A stretch of 64,000 bases of DNA. Source: Sulfitobacter noctilucae. GTDB taxonomy: Bacteria; Pseudomonadota; Alphaproteobacteria; Rhodobacterales; Rhodobacteraceae. The translations under genes were made by a program, and so were the position numbers. The DNA is taken from NCBI RefSeq assembly GCF_000622365.1, contig NZ_JASC01000014.1:620001-684000 (forward strand), written 5' to 3'. The notes below the pieces were generated by a model, which saw only the letters and a list, made by a program, of their open reading frames with translations, was not told where the DNA came from and searched no databases. Positions 1 through 8,851 of this stretch are shown here, piece by piece. Every line of letters begins with the position of its first letter. Position 1 is the stretch's first letter.

Positions 1-699
1 ACCCCAGCCCAGAACGGCCATGCCGTTGACCATCGTGGTGTGGCTGTCTGTACCAACCAGCGTATCGGGGTATGCGACTTCTTCGCCGTTCTGGTCCGTG
101 TCGGTCCATACTGTCTGCGCGAGATATTCAAGGTTCACCTGGTGGCAGATGCCGGTGCCGGGGGGCACAACGCGGAAGTTGTTAAACGCCTTCTGGCCCC
201 ATTTCAAAAAGGTATAACGCTCCATGTTGCGTTCATATTCGCGGTCGACGTTCATTTGGAAGGCACGCGGATTGCCGAATTCGTCGATCATGACGGAGTG
301 GTCGATGACCAGATCTACGGGGTTCAGCGGGTTGATCTTTTCCGCATCGCCGCCCAGCGCCACCAGACCGTCGCGCATCGCGGCAAGGTCGACAACAGCA
401 GGAACTCCGGTGAAGTCCTGCATCAGAACGCGGGCAGGGCGGTACGCGATCTCGCGCGGGTTCACACCACCCTTGGCACCCCATTCGGCGAAGGCCTTGA
501 TGTCATCCACGGTAACTGTTTTGCCATCCTCAAACCGCAGCATGTTTTCCAATACGACTTTCAACGCCGCAGGGAGCTTCGAGAAATCGCCCAAGCCGGC
601 CTCTTGCGCGGCGGGGATCGAATAATAGGCAATTTTCTGGTCGCCTGCTGTGATCGTTTTGCGGGCTTTGGCTGTGTCCTGTCCGACTTGAATCGTCAT
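1..699 (-). CDS. acnA: Aconitate hydratase AcnA, N-terminal part (runs off the window)
   Basis: Translating the minus strand from the ATG at 699 gives about 233 residues without a stop up to the window edge, so only the N-terminal quarter of this roughly 900-residue TCA-cycle enzyme is present. It shows the AcnA/IRP1 pattern: an early segment on decarboxylated-core residues, then VDLVIDHSV, a short stretch around [15 protein letters not shown], and the conserved [18 protein letters not shown] block that lines the active site. The iron-sulfur cysteines lie beyond the window. An AGGGAG-like Shine-Dalgarno sits just upstream. It is transcribed away from the DUF1223 gene, sharing a 234-bp divergent region (700-933) in which I see no clear operator. 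Confidence 0.95.
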   Translation of the reverse strand, partial: MTIQVGQDTAKARKTITAGDQKIAYYSIPAAQEAGLGDFSKLPAALKVVLENMLRFEDGKTVTVDDIKAFAEWGAKGGVNPREIAYRPARVLMQDFTGVPAVVDLAAMRDGLVALGGDAEKINPLNPVDLVIDHSVMIDEFGNPRAFQMNVDREYERNMERYTFLKWGQKAFNNFRVVPPGTGICHQVNLEYLAQTVWTDTDQNGEEVAYPDTLVGTDSHTTMVNGMAVLGWG

Positions 700-933
700 A
701 AGAAACTCCCTTTCTGGGGCTGGTGGCTATTGGGATGTTACAACTTAGATGCCATTCTCACGGGGCCTAATCAACCGCTATTCGCGGGGTTTTCGCATTT
801 TTGTATACCATGGTGTACAAATTTTCGGGGTATTTCTGTGACACTGACACGGGTTTCAAGAAACCTTGATTGGTTATTTTCTCATGGCGGGGATACACCG
901 AGGGAAACAGGTTTCGACTGTCACTGGATCGTT

Positions 934-1632
934 ATGAAATATCTCACCGCTGCCCTCTTTACCGCTGTCACTGCTTTCGCGGGGGCTGCCACCGCGCAGA
1001 ACACTCCCGTTGTTGTCGAGCTTTATACCTCGCAGGGGTGTTCAAGCTGCCCGGCTGCAGATGCGATCATGCATGAACTGGCCGGGCGCGAGGATGTGAT
1101 CGCCTTGGCGCTGCATGTGGATTACTGGGATTACATCGGCTGGAAAGACGTCTTTGCCGATCCTGCACATGCAGCACGTCAGCGGGCATATGCGGCGTCG
1201 GGCAACCGGCGGTCGATCTATACGCCCGAAATGATCGTGCAAGGCAGCACCGATATCGTCGGCGCAAAACCGATGAAGCTTTCCGAAGCGATTGCAGCAC
1301 ATGCAGGCAAACCGGCCTCTGTAACGGTTGGACTGTCGCGGCAGGGCGATGACCTTCGTATCACGGGCGACGTCGTCGGGACCCCGCCAGGTGTCATGAC
1401 AGTGCATCTTTTGCGTTATGCGCCGAGCCAGACGACAGAAATCAAGCGGGGTGAGAACCGGGGCAAGACATTGCGCTATAATAACATCGTCGAGGGATGG
1501 ACGGAATTGGCAGAGTGGGACGGATCAACGCCGCTGGACCTCACAACGTCAGTCTCAGGGGACAAACCTGTCGTGGTGATCATTCAACAGCAGAACGCCG
1601 GGCCAATCATGGCCGCAGCACGACTGCGCTGA
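934..1632 (+). CDS. DUF1223 secreted thioredoxin-like protein
   Basis: This 232-residue protein begins with a signal peptide (residues 1 to about 21, ending ATAQ). It is followed directly by VVVELYTSQGCSSCPAAD, a thioredoxin-like strand with a CxxC motif at C36 and C39. This is the DUF1223 family, whose members are exported proteins of unknown substrate, probably with a redox-active thiol pair in the periplasm. The reading frame is open much further upstream (to position 40), but that part is antisense to acnA. The ATG at 934 is chosen because it starts the signal peptide. The stop abuts the stop of the convergent acyltransferase gene with no spacer. Confidence 0.85.
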   Translation: MKYLTAALFTAVTAFAGAATAQNTPVVVELYTSQGCSSCPAADAIMHELAGREDVIALALHVDYWDYIGWKDVFADPAHAARQRAYAASGNRRSIYTPEMIVQGSTDIVGAKPMKLSEAIAAHAGKPASVTVGLSRQGDDLRITGDVVGTPPGVMTVHLLRYAPSQTTEIKRGENRGKTLRYNNIVEGWTELAEWDGSTPLDLTTSVSGDKPVVVIIQQQNAGPIMAAARLR

Positions 1633-2541
1633 TCAGACTTCATCGCCGCGCCAGCGGCGGTGCACCCAAAACCATTGTTCCGGCATTTCACGCACCCGCG
1701 CTGCAAGACTGTCGTTCAATGCCTGTGTCATTGTCTCGGCATCGGACGGTTGGATGGGCGCTTCCAATACCGCATCAAAGCTCAACCCGTCAGGTTGCCG
1801 GATGCCGTAAAACGGGATCAGCAGCGCGTCATAGCGCAGGGCAAGCTCTGCGGCCGACAGGGCGGTGCGGGCAGGCAATCCCAGAAAATCAAGCACGGGC
1901 GCGGCATAGACATGCTGATCGAACAGCAAGACAAGCTGCCCGCCGCCTTTAAGGTGCCGCACAAACCCCGCCGTACCTCGCCGCCCTTGTGGAAAGACCG
2001 GCCCGCCGAACGCCTCCATCGTCTTGACGTAGTGGGCGTTGAAATAGGGGTTTTTCATATCGCGGTAGAGCCCGCCGATGTCATAGCCCTGCGCAACCAA
2101 TGCAGCGCGGGTGGCCTCGTAATTTCCGAAATGGCCGGTCACAAGGATCACCGGCCGGCCGTCTGCCACAGCATCCTTCAGAGCCTCCGCACCGGGTCCA
2201 TGGGGGGTGATGTCTGCCATACGGTTCGGAAAATCACGATCAGAGTAATTTTCGATAAAAGTGCGACCCACATTGTTCAGACATCGTGTTGCAATGGCGG
2301 CGCGCTGGTCCTCGGGCATGCTCGGAAATATCAAAGCCAGATTATGCAACGCGCGGCGTCTGTAGCCTGCGACGGGTCCAATCACCCGTTCCACCAGCCA
2401 GCCGACAAAGCGCACCCGCGCCGCATAGGGCAGGGCAAGCGCCAGTTTGATGACCCCTACAATCGCAGCATTTGTCAGAAAGTCGCTGGCACGCCGCAGC
2501 GGGGCATCATGAGGGTCATCCGGGGCAGGCTGTTCTGACAT
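1633..2541 (-). CDS. Lysophospholipid/lipid A lauroyl acyltransferase family protein (LpxL/HtrB-like)
   Basis: This 302-residue protein is of the LpxL/HtrB/MsbB family, inner-membrane enzymes that transfer an acyl chain from acyl-ACP to a lipid A precursor or related acceptor. The catalytic HX4(D/E) box is visible as HFGNYE with H137 and E142, followed by the family's GGLYRDMKNPYFN and LVLLFDQH segments and the C-terminal PEQWFWVHRRW. One hydrophobic N-terminal segment lies at about residues 22-42. Length is normal for the family. The exact acceptor cannot be read from the sequence. It ends tail to tail with the DUF1223 gene. Confidence 0.85.
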   Translation of the reverse strand: MSEQPAPDDPHDAPLRRASDFLTNAAIVGVIKLALALPYAARVRFVGWLVERVIGPVAGYRRRALHNLALIFPSMPEDQRAAIATRCLNNVGRTFIENYSDRDFPNRMADITPHGPGAEALKDAVADGRPVILVTGHFGNYEATRAALVAQGYDIGGLYRDMKNPYFNAHYVKTMEAFGGPVFPQGRRGTAGFVRHLKGGGQLVLLFDQHVYAAPVLDFLGLPARTALSAAELALRYDALLIPFYGIRQPDGLSFDAVLEAPIQPSDAETMTQALNDSLAARVREMPEQWFWVHRRWRGDEV

Positions 2542-2651
2542 AAGGCTCGGTGGTTTGGATCGGGTCCGCCAGACATAGCCCGCTCACCCATAGGCAACAA
2601 GTGTGGTTTGACCCCGGTGCGAAATGCCGCTGCAACGGGATGTGCGGGGCG

Positions 2652-3719
2652 CTAGTCCTCCTCGTCCTCAACGATAAATAGCAGATCGCCCGATTGCTCC
2701 ATCCGGCGGATCACGCTGACCACATCGGACATGCCGTCTTCGGCATCGGCGGCTTTGACCTTACCGGCGGCCTCTATTTCTTCGCGCAGCTGATCGGCCA
2801 TCCGCGCTGATATGTTCTCAAGGATAAAGTCGCGGGCCGTGGCATAGCCCGCAGCTTCTGCGCCGGCGAGGGCCACGACCAGCTTGGCCTGATCGACATC
2901 GCGCAGAACGCGGGGAATATCGCGCGGGGCAATGCGACTGGCGATATTTCCAAAGGTAAAGATGGCTTTGCGCACTGCATTGGCAAAGCCCTGATCGGTC
3001 TCGTCCAAGCCGGTCAGAACCTCATCACGGGTGAGAGAGGTGGAGGAATTAAGGATCGCACCCACCCGCGCAACAGGACCATCCGCAAAGGCACGCTCAG
3101 GCTGAGAATCGAGTTGGGCCGCCAATGACAGGCCGATCCGGTCCACCGCGTCGGGGGTCACGGCGCTGGTCAGGGAGACGGCATAGGTTATCTTTCGGGC
3201 TTTCGCGCCTGGGATGCGGCCCAAAAGCTCTGCCGCCATAGCCACTGGCAGCTTTGACAACATCACGGCGGCCACTTCGATACTTTCATTCTCCAGCACC
3301 GGCACCAAAGCATCCACGCCTAATTCGCGCAGTCGGGCCCAAGGGTCGCCAAATTGCCGCACTCCCGCTTCCTTGCGGAGTCTTGCCGCTGTCTGGGGGC
3401 TGATCTTGCCATCCAGTGCATCGAGTGCACCCGCAATACCGGAAGGGAAGGAGAGGCCGATGCGATCAAGTTCTTCCGAGAATTCCGAGACCACAGCGTT
3501 GAGCGTATCACGGTCCACCACGCGCATGGCCCCCATTTGCTGTGTCAGCGCGATCTGCAGGTCCTCTGGCAGTTCATCAAGAGGCACATCCGCACCCTCG
3601 TTCAGAAGCAGCCGTACCACAACCGCAGCCTTGGCCTTGCGGCTGAGAGAATGGGAAAAGCCGCCGCCCACGTGCTCAGGCAGCGGCGCAAAGCTATTCA
3701 TTGGCACAATATCGTTCAT
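2652..3719 (-). CDS. fliG: Flagellar motor switch protein FliG
   Basis: This 355-residue protein aligns by pattern with FliG, the rotor protein that couples ion flow through the stator to rotation at the C-ring. The N-terminal domain has the KAAVVVRLLL start, the middle domain carries armadillo-like helices (VLENESIEVAAVMLSKLPVA), and the C-terminal part has FTFGNIASRIAPRDIPRVLRDVD followed by the VALAGAEAA torque-helix region. It is acidic at the end (VEDEED). No other flagellar gene lies in the window, so fliG is separated from the main flagellar cluster or that cluster is elsewhere. Upstream is the TPR gene, 58 bp away on the same strand. Confidence 0.85.
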   Translation of the reverse strand: MNDIVPMNSFAPLPEHVGGGFSHSLSRKAKAAVVVRLLLNEGADVPLDELPEDLQIALTQQMGAMRVVDRDTLNAVVSEFSEELDRIGLSFPSGIAGALDALDGKISPQTAARLRKEAGVRQFGDPWARLRELGVDALVPVLENESIEVAAVMLSKLPVAMAAELLGRIPGAKARKITYAVSLTSAVTPDAVDRIGLSLAAQLDSQPERAFADGPVARVGAILNSSTSLTRDEVLTGLDETDQGFANAVRKAIFTFGNIASRIAPRDIPRVLRDVDQAKLVVALAGAEAAGYATARDFILENISARMADQLREEIEAAGKVKAADAEDGMSDVVSVIRRMEQSGDLLFIVEDEED

Positions 3720-3777
3720 TTTTGAGGACCCCCGTTATGGCGTCGGTATGGCCCGCAAAGATGAAGAAAAGCTGAAA

Positions 3778-4305
3778 TCAGTAGCTAAAGGTTTGACCCG
3801 TAGCGATGGCCGTGCGCAAGGATGCTTCCGCCCATGTCCCGGAGCCGCCCTGCGCCCGTATTTCACGCAATTCGGCAAGCGCCTGTGTCATTTTGCCTTG
3901 CTCCACAAAGCCTTGCGCCATGTAGGAGCGTGCCAGATTATTGGCCGGGTTCAGCGCCAGCGCCTGCGCGTAGTATCCCATTGCCGCATCGACATTGCCC
4001 TGCTTTCGCTGGGTGAAGCCCATGTAGGTCAGGCGGCGGTCGTCATCAACCGGCATCTGGGCCATCACCGCTTCGGCGTCCTTATAACGCCCAGCATATG
4101 CCAGTTCGCGCAGATTCTCGTAAAGGCTGTCGACATCGAGATTGCTTTCCTGTGCGTTCACGCAAGACTTTGTTTCTTTGTCATAAACCATACCCGCCTC
4201 GCATTTGGGCTTGGGAGGCGCGGTCTCGTTTCCGCCACCGGCGGCGAACGCGGCGGATACGGACAGCGGCAAGGCGATAGCGGTCGAAAGAATAAAATGT
4301 TTCAT
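3778..4305 (-). CDS. Secreted tetratricopeptide-repeat protein with Cys-bounded N-terminal motif
   Basis: The 175-residue product starts with a signal peptide (residues 1-22, SAAFAAG). The ATG at 4305 has an AGGAG Shine-Dalgarno; the open frame further upstream is not used. After cleavage there is a short Pro/Lys linker and a motif C35-x-A-G-x-x-Y-D-x-x-T-x-x-C48. About residues 55-160 form two to three TPR-type helical repeats (YKDAEAVMAQMP, GNVDAAMGYYAQALALNPANNLARSYMAQGF). It is probably a periplasmic scaffold protein of unknown partner. The same Cys motif, at identical residue numbers, occurs in the small protein encoded just upstream. Confidence 0.75.
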   Translation of the reverse strand: MKHFILSTAIALPLSVSAAFAAGGGNETAPPKPKCEAGMVYDKETKSCVNAQESNLDVDSLYENLRELAYAGRYKDAEAVMAQMPVDDDRRLTYMGFTQRKQGNVDAAMGYYAQALALNPANNLARSYMAQGFVEQGKMTQALAELREIRAQGGSGTWAEASLRTAIATGQTFSY

Positions 4306-4442
4306 GGGACGCTCCTGTTCATGTTCGGCAGAAAGATAGCGTGTTTGCGATCTCGGCCAAGTGTCATGTGATTTTAACACGGAGCTGTGAGCGGAAAAGT
4401 TTCGCGCCGGCAGCATCGCAACAAAGGGGTTCGTTCATAAGA

Positions 4443-4474
4443 GAACGCGGCACCCGATCCCGGATACCGCGTTC
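4443..4474 (-). terminator. Inverted repeat downstream of the small secreted protein gene
   Basis: Eight-base arms GAACGCGG (4443-4450) and CCGCGTTC (4467-4474) enclose a 16-base loop that itself contains a CCCGATCCCGG-type partial repeat. It lies 26 bp past the stop of the 53-residue gene on the minus strand. There is no clear run of T after it, so a transcription terminator or mRNA-stabilising hairpin is likely but not certain. Confidence 0.4.
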
Positions 4475-4499
4475 GAAGTGTTGTCTGAGTGACCTAATG

Positions 4500-4661
4500 T
4501 CAGGTGCTGACGGGCAAACAGGTCTGTGTTGCGCTGTCATAGGATGTGCCAGCAGCACAGGACATCGCCTGCTTTTGCTTGGAGTAATTGCAACCTTCGG
4601 CAAAGGCGAGCGCAGGGGCGGCGGTCAGGGCGATTGCAAGTGCAAGGGTCTTGATCTTCAT
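4500..4661 (-). CDS. Small secreted cysteine-containing protein, 53 residues
   Basis: The minus strand encodes a 53-residue protein from an ATG at 4661 with a good Shine-Dalgarno (AGAAGGAGA). Residues 1-21 form a typical signal peptide (KTLALAIALTAAPALAFA). The mature part is only about 32 residues and contains three cysteines: C24, and the pair C35 and C48 in a C-x-A-G-x-x-Y-D-x-x-T-x-T-C motif. That motif is shared, residue for residue in spacing and position, with the TPR protein 194 bp downstream, hinting at paralogy of the N-terminal segment. The pattern vaguely recalls disulfide-linked carbohydrate-binding motifs but no function can be assigned. It lies between the TPR gene and purB. 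Confidence 0.75.
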   Translation of the reverse strand: MKIKTLALAIALTAAPALAFAEGCNYSKQKQAMSCAAGTSYDSATQTCLPVST

Positions 4662-4773
4662 GGTCCGTCTCCTTCTGGTTAGACCTTAAAGGGTACACCG
4701 ATTGCGGAACAAATCAATTACCTTGCGTCACCCTGCAACACCCTGTGCCTGAGTTTGCCTGTTTTGCAGGCGA

Positions 4774-6078
4774 TCAGCTGCCGAAAACACGGGCAAAAAT
4801 CGTGTCCACGTGTTTGGTGTGGTAACCCAGATCGAATTTCTCTTCGATCTCTTCTGCGCTCAGCGATTTGAGTACGTCAGCATCTGCCAGAAGTTCGGTT
4901 TTGAAATCCTTGCCTTCTTCCCAGACCTTCATCGCATTGCGCTGGACCAGCTTGTAGGAATCCTCGCGGCTGACGCCCGCTTGTGTCAACGCCAGAAGAA
5001 CGCGTTGTGACATCACAAGGCCACGGAATTTGTTCATATTCGCGAGCATGTTGTCAGGATAGATCACCAATTTGTCGATCACACCGGTCAGACGCGACAG
5101 GGCAAAATCTAGCGTGATGGTGGTGTCGGGGCCGATGTTCCGCTCCACGCTTGAGTGCGAGATGTCGCGCTCGTGCCAGAGGGCCACGTTTTCCATTGCG
5201 GGCACCACGGCCATGCGCACCAGACGAGCAAGGCCTGTGAGGTTTTCGGTCAACACCGGGTTGCGCTTGTGCGGCATCGCAGAAGAGCCTTTTTGGCCCG
5301 CAGAAAAGAATTCTTCGGCCTCCAGCACTTCGGTGCGCTGCATGTGGCGGATTTCGGTCGCGATGTTTTCGATGCTGCTGCCGACAACACCAAGAGCGGC
5401 AAAGAAGGCCGCGTGGCGGTCACGGGGGATCACCTGGGTTGAGATCGGCTCGGGCGAAAGGCCCAATTTTTCGCAAACATGTTCCTCGACCCGTGGGTCG
5501 ATGTTGGCGAAAGTGCCCACGGCACCGGAGATGGCACCCGTCGCAATCTCGGCCCGTGCGGTCTTGAGCCGGCGCAGGTTGCGGTCCATTTCGGCGTAGA
5601 ACCGCGCGAATGTCAGACCCATGGTGGTGGGTTCGGCGTGAATGCCGTGGCTGCGCCCGATGCGCACGGTGTTCTTGTGTTCCAGCGCCCGGCGCTTGAG
5701 CGCGGCCAGCAGTGCCTCGACATCCGCGATCAGGATGTCGGCGGCGCGGGTCAGTTGCACGTTGAAACAGGTGTCCAGCACGTCCGAGCTGGTCATGCCC
5801 TGATGCACAAAGCGCGCCTCGTCGCTGCCGATATGTTCGGCCAGATGGGTCAGAAAGGCGATGACGTCATGTTTGGTGACGGCTTCGATTTCGTCGATGC
5901 GGGCCACGTCGAATTCCACGTCTTTGGCCTTCCAGACCGCATCCGCATTGGCACGCGGGATCACGCCGATATCGGCCATGGCATCACAGGCATGGGCTTC
6001 GATTTCGTACCAGATGCGGAATTTAGTGGCGGGAGACCAGATAGAGACCATTTCGGGACGGGAATAGCGGGGGATCAT
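4774..6078 (-). CDS. purB: Adenylosuccinate lyase
   Basis: This 434-residue enzyme of the fumarase/aspartase superfamily catalyses two steps of purine synthesis: SAICAR to AICAR plus fumarate, and adenylosuccinate to AMP plus fumarate. Visible marks are MIPRYSRPEMVSIW at the start, HQGMTSSDVLDTCFN, GRSHGIHAEPTTMG with the catalytic His, and the signature loop GSSAMPHKRNPV with the catalytic Ser. The start at 6078 is chosen because it begins the conserved N-terminus; the frame upstream is not conserved in character. It is monocistronic here, with 113 bp to the small secreted gene. Confidence 0.95.
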   Translation of the reverse strand: MIPRYSRPEMVSIWSPATKFRIWYEIEAHACDAMADIGVIPRANADAVWKAKDVEFDVARIDEIEAVTKHDVIAFLTHLAEHIGSDEARFVHQGMTSSDVLDTCFNVQLTRAADILIADVEALLAALKRRALEHKNTVRIGRSHGIHAEPTTMGLTFARFYAEMDRNLRRLKTARAEIATGAISGAVGTFANIDPRVEEHVCEKLGLSPEPISTQVIPRDRHAAFFAALGVVGSSIENIATEIRHMQRTEVLEAEEFFSAGQKGSSAMPHKRNPVLTENLTGLARLVRMAVVPAMENVALWHERDISHSSVERNIGPDTTITLDFALSRLTGVIDKLVIYPDNMLANMNKFRGLVMSQRVLLALTQAGVSREDSYKLVQRNAMKVWEEGKDFKTELLADADVLKSLSAEEIEEKFDLGYHTKHVDTIFARVFGS

Positions 6079-6274
6079 GGGCAGCGGCCTTTGGGTTGCG
6101 ACAGGTTCAAAACTCCTGCGCGGCATAGCTTGCCAGGGACGCGAGAACAAGATGGATGGCCCCGATTGGATGTTCTGGCGCTGGAGTCTTTAAAAGGGGG
6201 CTCTGCCCCATCGATCAAAGATCGATTCCCCGCGGGATATAAGGCCAAAAAGAGAAAGGGGCCGGGGAGGGGTC

Positions 6275-7489
6275 TTAGTCGATCAGTTTGGTTTTCACAT
6301 TCGAGGACCGCTCGAGCGTGCGGTGAACCGGGCATTTGTCGGCGATTTCCAACAGGCGCTGGCGTTGATCCGCGCTGAGATCGCCCGTGAGTTTGATGCA
6401 GCGGTGCCACAGGTCGATCTTGTCGCCGCCCCCGGTTTCGGCATCCTGGGCGTGGACCTTGTTATGCGAGACATCGACACTGACGTGGGTGAGCGGCCAG
6501 CCTTTGCGGCGCGCATACATCCGGATGGTCATCGAGGTGCAGGCCCCGAGGCCGGCAGAGAGGAACCCGTAAGGTGACATGCCGCGATTTGTACCGCCGT
6601 AGGCCAGTGGCTCATCTGCCAGGGCATGGTGATGGGGACCCGCGTTCACGTCCTGCAGGAAGCCTGCCGGATCGGCCTCGGCCACACGTACGATACCTTC
6701 CGGCGTACCGGGGGGCGGTGCAGGCGGGGTCAGCCCGAGATAGCGGTGCGCCCATGTGGCGATGACGTCTGCGGCATATTCGGCGTCTGAAGCGCGGCTG
6801 ATCAGATGATCCGCATCATCGAGCGTCACAAAGCTTTTGGGGTGTTTGGCGGCACCAAAGATATGGGAGGCATTGTCGATGCCCACCGTCGCATCCAGTG
6901 GCGCATGCATCACCAATAGAGCGGTGTGCAGAGAGGCGATTGCAGGGGCGAGCTGTGCGGCAGAGACATCCTCCACAAAGCTCTTGCCGATCTTGAAAGG
7001 CCTGCCAGCCAGAGACACGTCGGCCACGCCCTTTTCGGCGATTTCGGGCAGGGAGGCCGCGAAATGGTGGGTGACATGCTCGGGATCAAAAGGCGCAGCT
7101 AGGGTCGCCACGGCTTTGATCCCCTCAATCTGGGGCGCTGCGCGCAGGACTGCAGCGCCGCCGAGTGAATGGCCGATCAGCAAGGCCGGGGGCATGTTCT
7201 GCTCTGCCAGGTAATTGGCCGCTGCGACCAGGTCCGCCACGTTGGAGGTGAGGGACGTGTTGGCAAACTCGCCTTCGGAATGGCCGAGCCCTGTGAAATC
7301 AAAACGCAATACCGCAACACCCATGCCCGCCAGCCGCGCTGCAATGCGCCGTGCCGCGGGGATGTCTTTGCCGCAGGTAAAGCAATGCGCAAAGAGGGCC
7401 GTTGCCAGATGTGGCCCTTCTGGCAGGTCAAGACGCGCGGCAAGCTGGCTGCCGTCGTGACCGGGAAAGGTGATCCGTTGGGTTGGCAT
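6275..7489 (-). CDS. Alpha/beta hydrolase-OsmC fusion protein
   Basis: This 404-residue protein has two domains. Residues 1 to about 255 form an alpha/beta hydrolase with the oxyanion segment FAHCFTCGKD and the nucleophile elbow GHSLGG, with the His in DDADHLI near the end. Residues about 265-404 form an OsmC/Ohr-like domain: DVNAGPHHHALADEPLAYGGTNRG, then LGACTSMTIRMYARRKGW with the peroxidatic Cys, and a second Cys in DKCPVHRTLE. OsmC proteins reduce organic hydroperoxides through that Cys pair. The fusion is a known architecture, and its natural substrate is not established from sequence. The start at 7489 has an AGGAGCA Shine-Dalgarno; the longer upstream frame is discarded. Confidence 0.88.
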   Translation of the reverse strand: MPTQRITFPGHDGSQLAARLDLPEGPHLATALFAHCFTCGKDIPAARRIAARLAGMGVAVLRFDFTGLGHSEGEFANTSLTSNVADLVAAANYLAEQNMPPALLIGHSLGGAAVLRAAPQIEGIKAVATLAAPFDPEHVTHHFAASLPEIAEKGVADVSLAGRPFKIGKSFVEDVSAAQLAPAIASLHTALLVMHAPLDATVGIDNASHIFGAAKHPKSFVTLDDADHLISRASDAEYAADVIATWAHRYLGLTPPAPPPGTPEGIVRVAEADPAGFLQDVNAGPHHHALADEPLAYGGTNRGMSPYGFLSAGLGACTSMTIRMYARRKGWPLTHVSVDVSHNKVHAQDAETGGGDKIDLWHRCIKLTGDLSADQRQRLLEIADKCPVHRTLERSSNVKTKLID

Positions 7490-7650
7490 GCGATGCTCCT
7501 GCTGTGATTGGGGTGAGGGTGGGGCAGGCGGCAGGCAGGCGCAAGCCAAAGCCCGCAAGTTCACTTTACCGTGACGCAGGCAATGCGATTGCCTGTAGAA
7601 GATGCGGGGTATAGCAAGGCCGGGCCTGCATTAGAAAAGAGATCACCGCC

Positions 7651-8805
7651 GTGACGCAACCGCCCAAGACGCCCTTACATCCCGCCACGATTGCCGCCCA
7701 CGCGGCAGGGCAAAGTGACCCTGATACCGGCGGTGTGGTGCCCGCTGTGCATATGGCCACGACCTTTGCACGCGCCGAGGACTACAGTCTGCTGAACGCC
7801 GACAATGTCTATTTGCGCTCGCACAGTGAAAACACGCGCATGGCGGAACGGGTCTTGTCCGCGCTCGAAAAGGCGGCGGAAACATTGCTCTTTCCCTCTG
7901 GCATGGCGGCGGTCGCGGCAGTGTTCCGGACGGTGCCGAACGGGGCCAGCGTGGTGGTGCAGAGCCAGATCTACTGGGGCACGACAGCCTGGATCCGCAG
8001 CTTTTGCGAAAGACGCGGTATTGATCTGCACGAGGTCGAAACCGCCGATCCCCAGGCGCTGGAGGCGGCCTGTGCCGCACATAAACCTGCAATTGTCTGG
8101 GTTGAGACGCCTTCGAACCCCTGGCTACGGGTCACTGATATTGCAGGTGCTGCGCGCATGGCCCATGCGGTCGGGGCAAAGTTGGTGGTCGATAGCACCG
8201 CAGCCTCACCCGTGCTTAGCCAGCCTTTAGCGCATGGCGCGGATATGGTGATGCATTCGGCAACCAAGGGAATCAACGGTCATTCAGATGTGCTGGCTGG
8301 GTCGCTTTCGGTAAATGATACGGAGGCGCCCATCTGGCAGATGATCCGCGCGGACCGTGATACCGCAGGTGCTGTCCTTGGCCCGATGGAGGCGTGGCTG
8401 CTGTTGCGGGGCATGCGTACCTTGCCGCTGCGGATGCGGGAAATGTCGCGCAATGCGATGGCGCTTGCTGAATATTTGTCGGACCACCCTCAAGTCGAAA
8501 GCGTGCTGTATCCCGGTTTGCCGGTTCACCCCGGCCATGCGACTGCAAAGGCACAGATGTCCGGCGGGTTTGGCGGTTTGCTGTCTTTTGTGGTCAGGGG
8601 CGGTGCCGCCCCTGCGTTGCGGGCTGTTGGCCGCATGCAGGTGTTCCAGCGGGCCACGTCATTGGGCGGTGTCGAAAGCCTTGTCGAGCATCGTCATACA
8701 ATCGAGCCCCATACCGGTATTCCCGAAGGCCTGCTGCGTCTGTCCGTTGGGATCGAGGATGTGGACGATTTGATCCGCGATCTGGCTCAAGCGCTCGGCC
8801 AGTAG
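7651..8805 (+). CDS. metC: Cystathionine beta-lyase / trans-sulfuration PLP enzyme
   Basis: This 384-residue PLP enzyme of the Cys/Met metabolism family probably cleaves cystathionine to homocysteine, pyruvate and ammonia. The cofactor lysine is K206 in SATKGINGHSDVL. Other family marks are FPSGMAAVAAVF, VETPSNPWLRVTDI, VVDSTAASPVLSQPLAHGADMV and the C-terminal SLGGVESLVEHR and GLLRLSVGIEDVDDLI. The start is GTG at 7651, after a weak AGAAAAGAGA. The N-terminal YLRSHSENT differs from the commoner Y-x-R-x-x-NPT, so specificity within the family (beta-lyase versus gamma-synthase-like) is an inference. Confidence 0.8.
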   Translation: MTQPPKTPLHPATIAAHAAGQSDPDTGGVVPAVHMATTFARAEDYSLLNADNVYLRSHSENTRMAERVLSALEKAAETLLFPSGMAAVAAVFRTVPNGASVVVQSQIYWGTTAWIRSFCERRGIDLHEVETADPQALEAACAAHKPAIVWVETPSNPWLRVTDIAGAARMAHAVGAKLVVDSTAASPVLSQPLAHGADMVMHSATKGINGHSDVLAGSLSVNDTEAPIWQMIRADRDTAGAVLGPMEAWLLLRGMRTLPLRMREMSRNAMALAEYLSDHPQVESVLYPGLPVHPGHATAKAQMSGGFGGLLSFVVRGGAAPALRAVGRMQVFQRATSLGGVESLVEHRHTIEPHTGIPEGLLRLSVGIEDVDDLIRDLAQALGQ

Positions 8806-8822
8806 ACGTGAGGCGAGGCACC

Positions 8823-8839
8823 GGCGGTATGTGACCGCC
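8823..8839. terminator. Hairpin between convergent metC and LysM genes
   Basis: Arms GGCGGT and ACCGCC enclose a 5-base loop in the 46-bp gap between the two convergent stops. Its position fits a bidirectional terminator, but there is no T run. Confidence 0.4.
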
Positions 8840-8851
8840 AGTGACGCAAAT

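Noticed and set aside
40-933. Long plus-strand open frame running into the DUF1223 gene
   Set aside because: It is antisense to acnA, whose product is unmistakable on the other strand; the real start is the signal-peptide ATG at 934.
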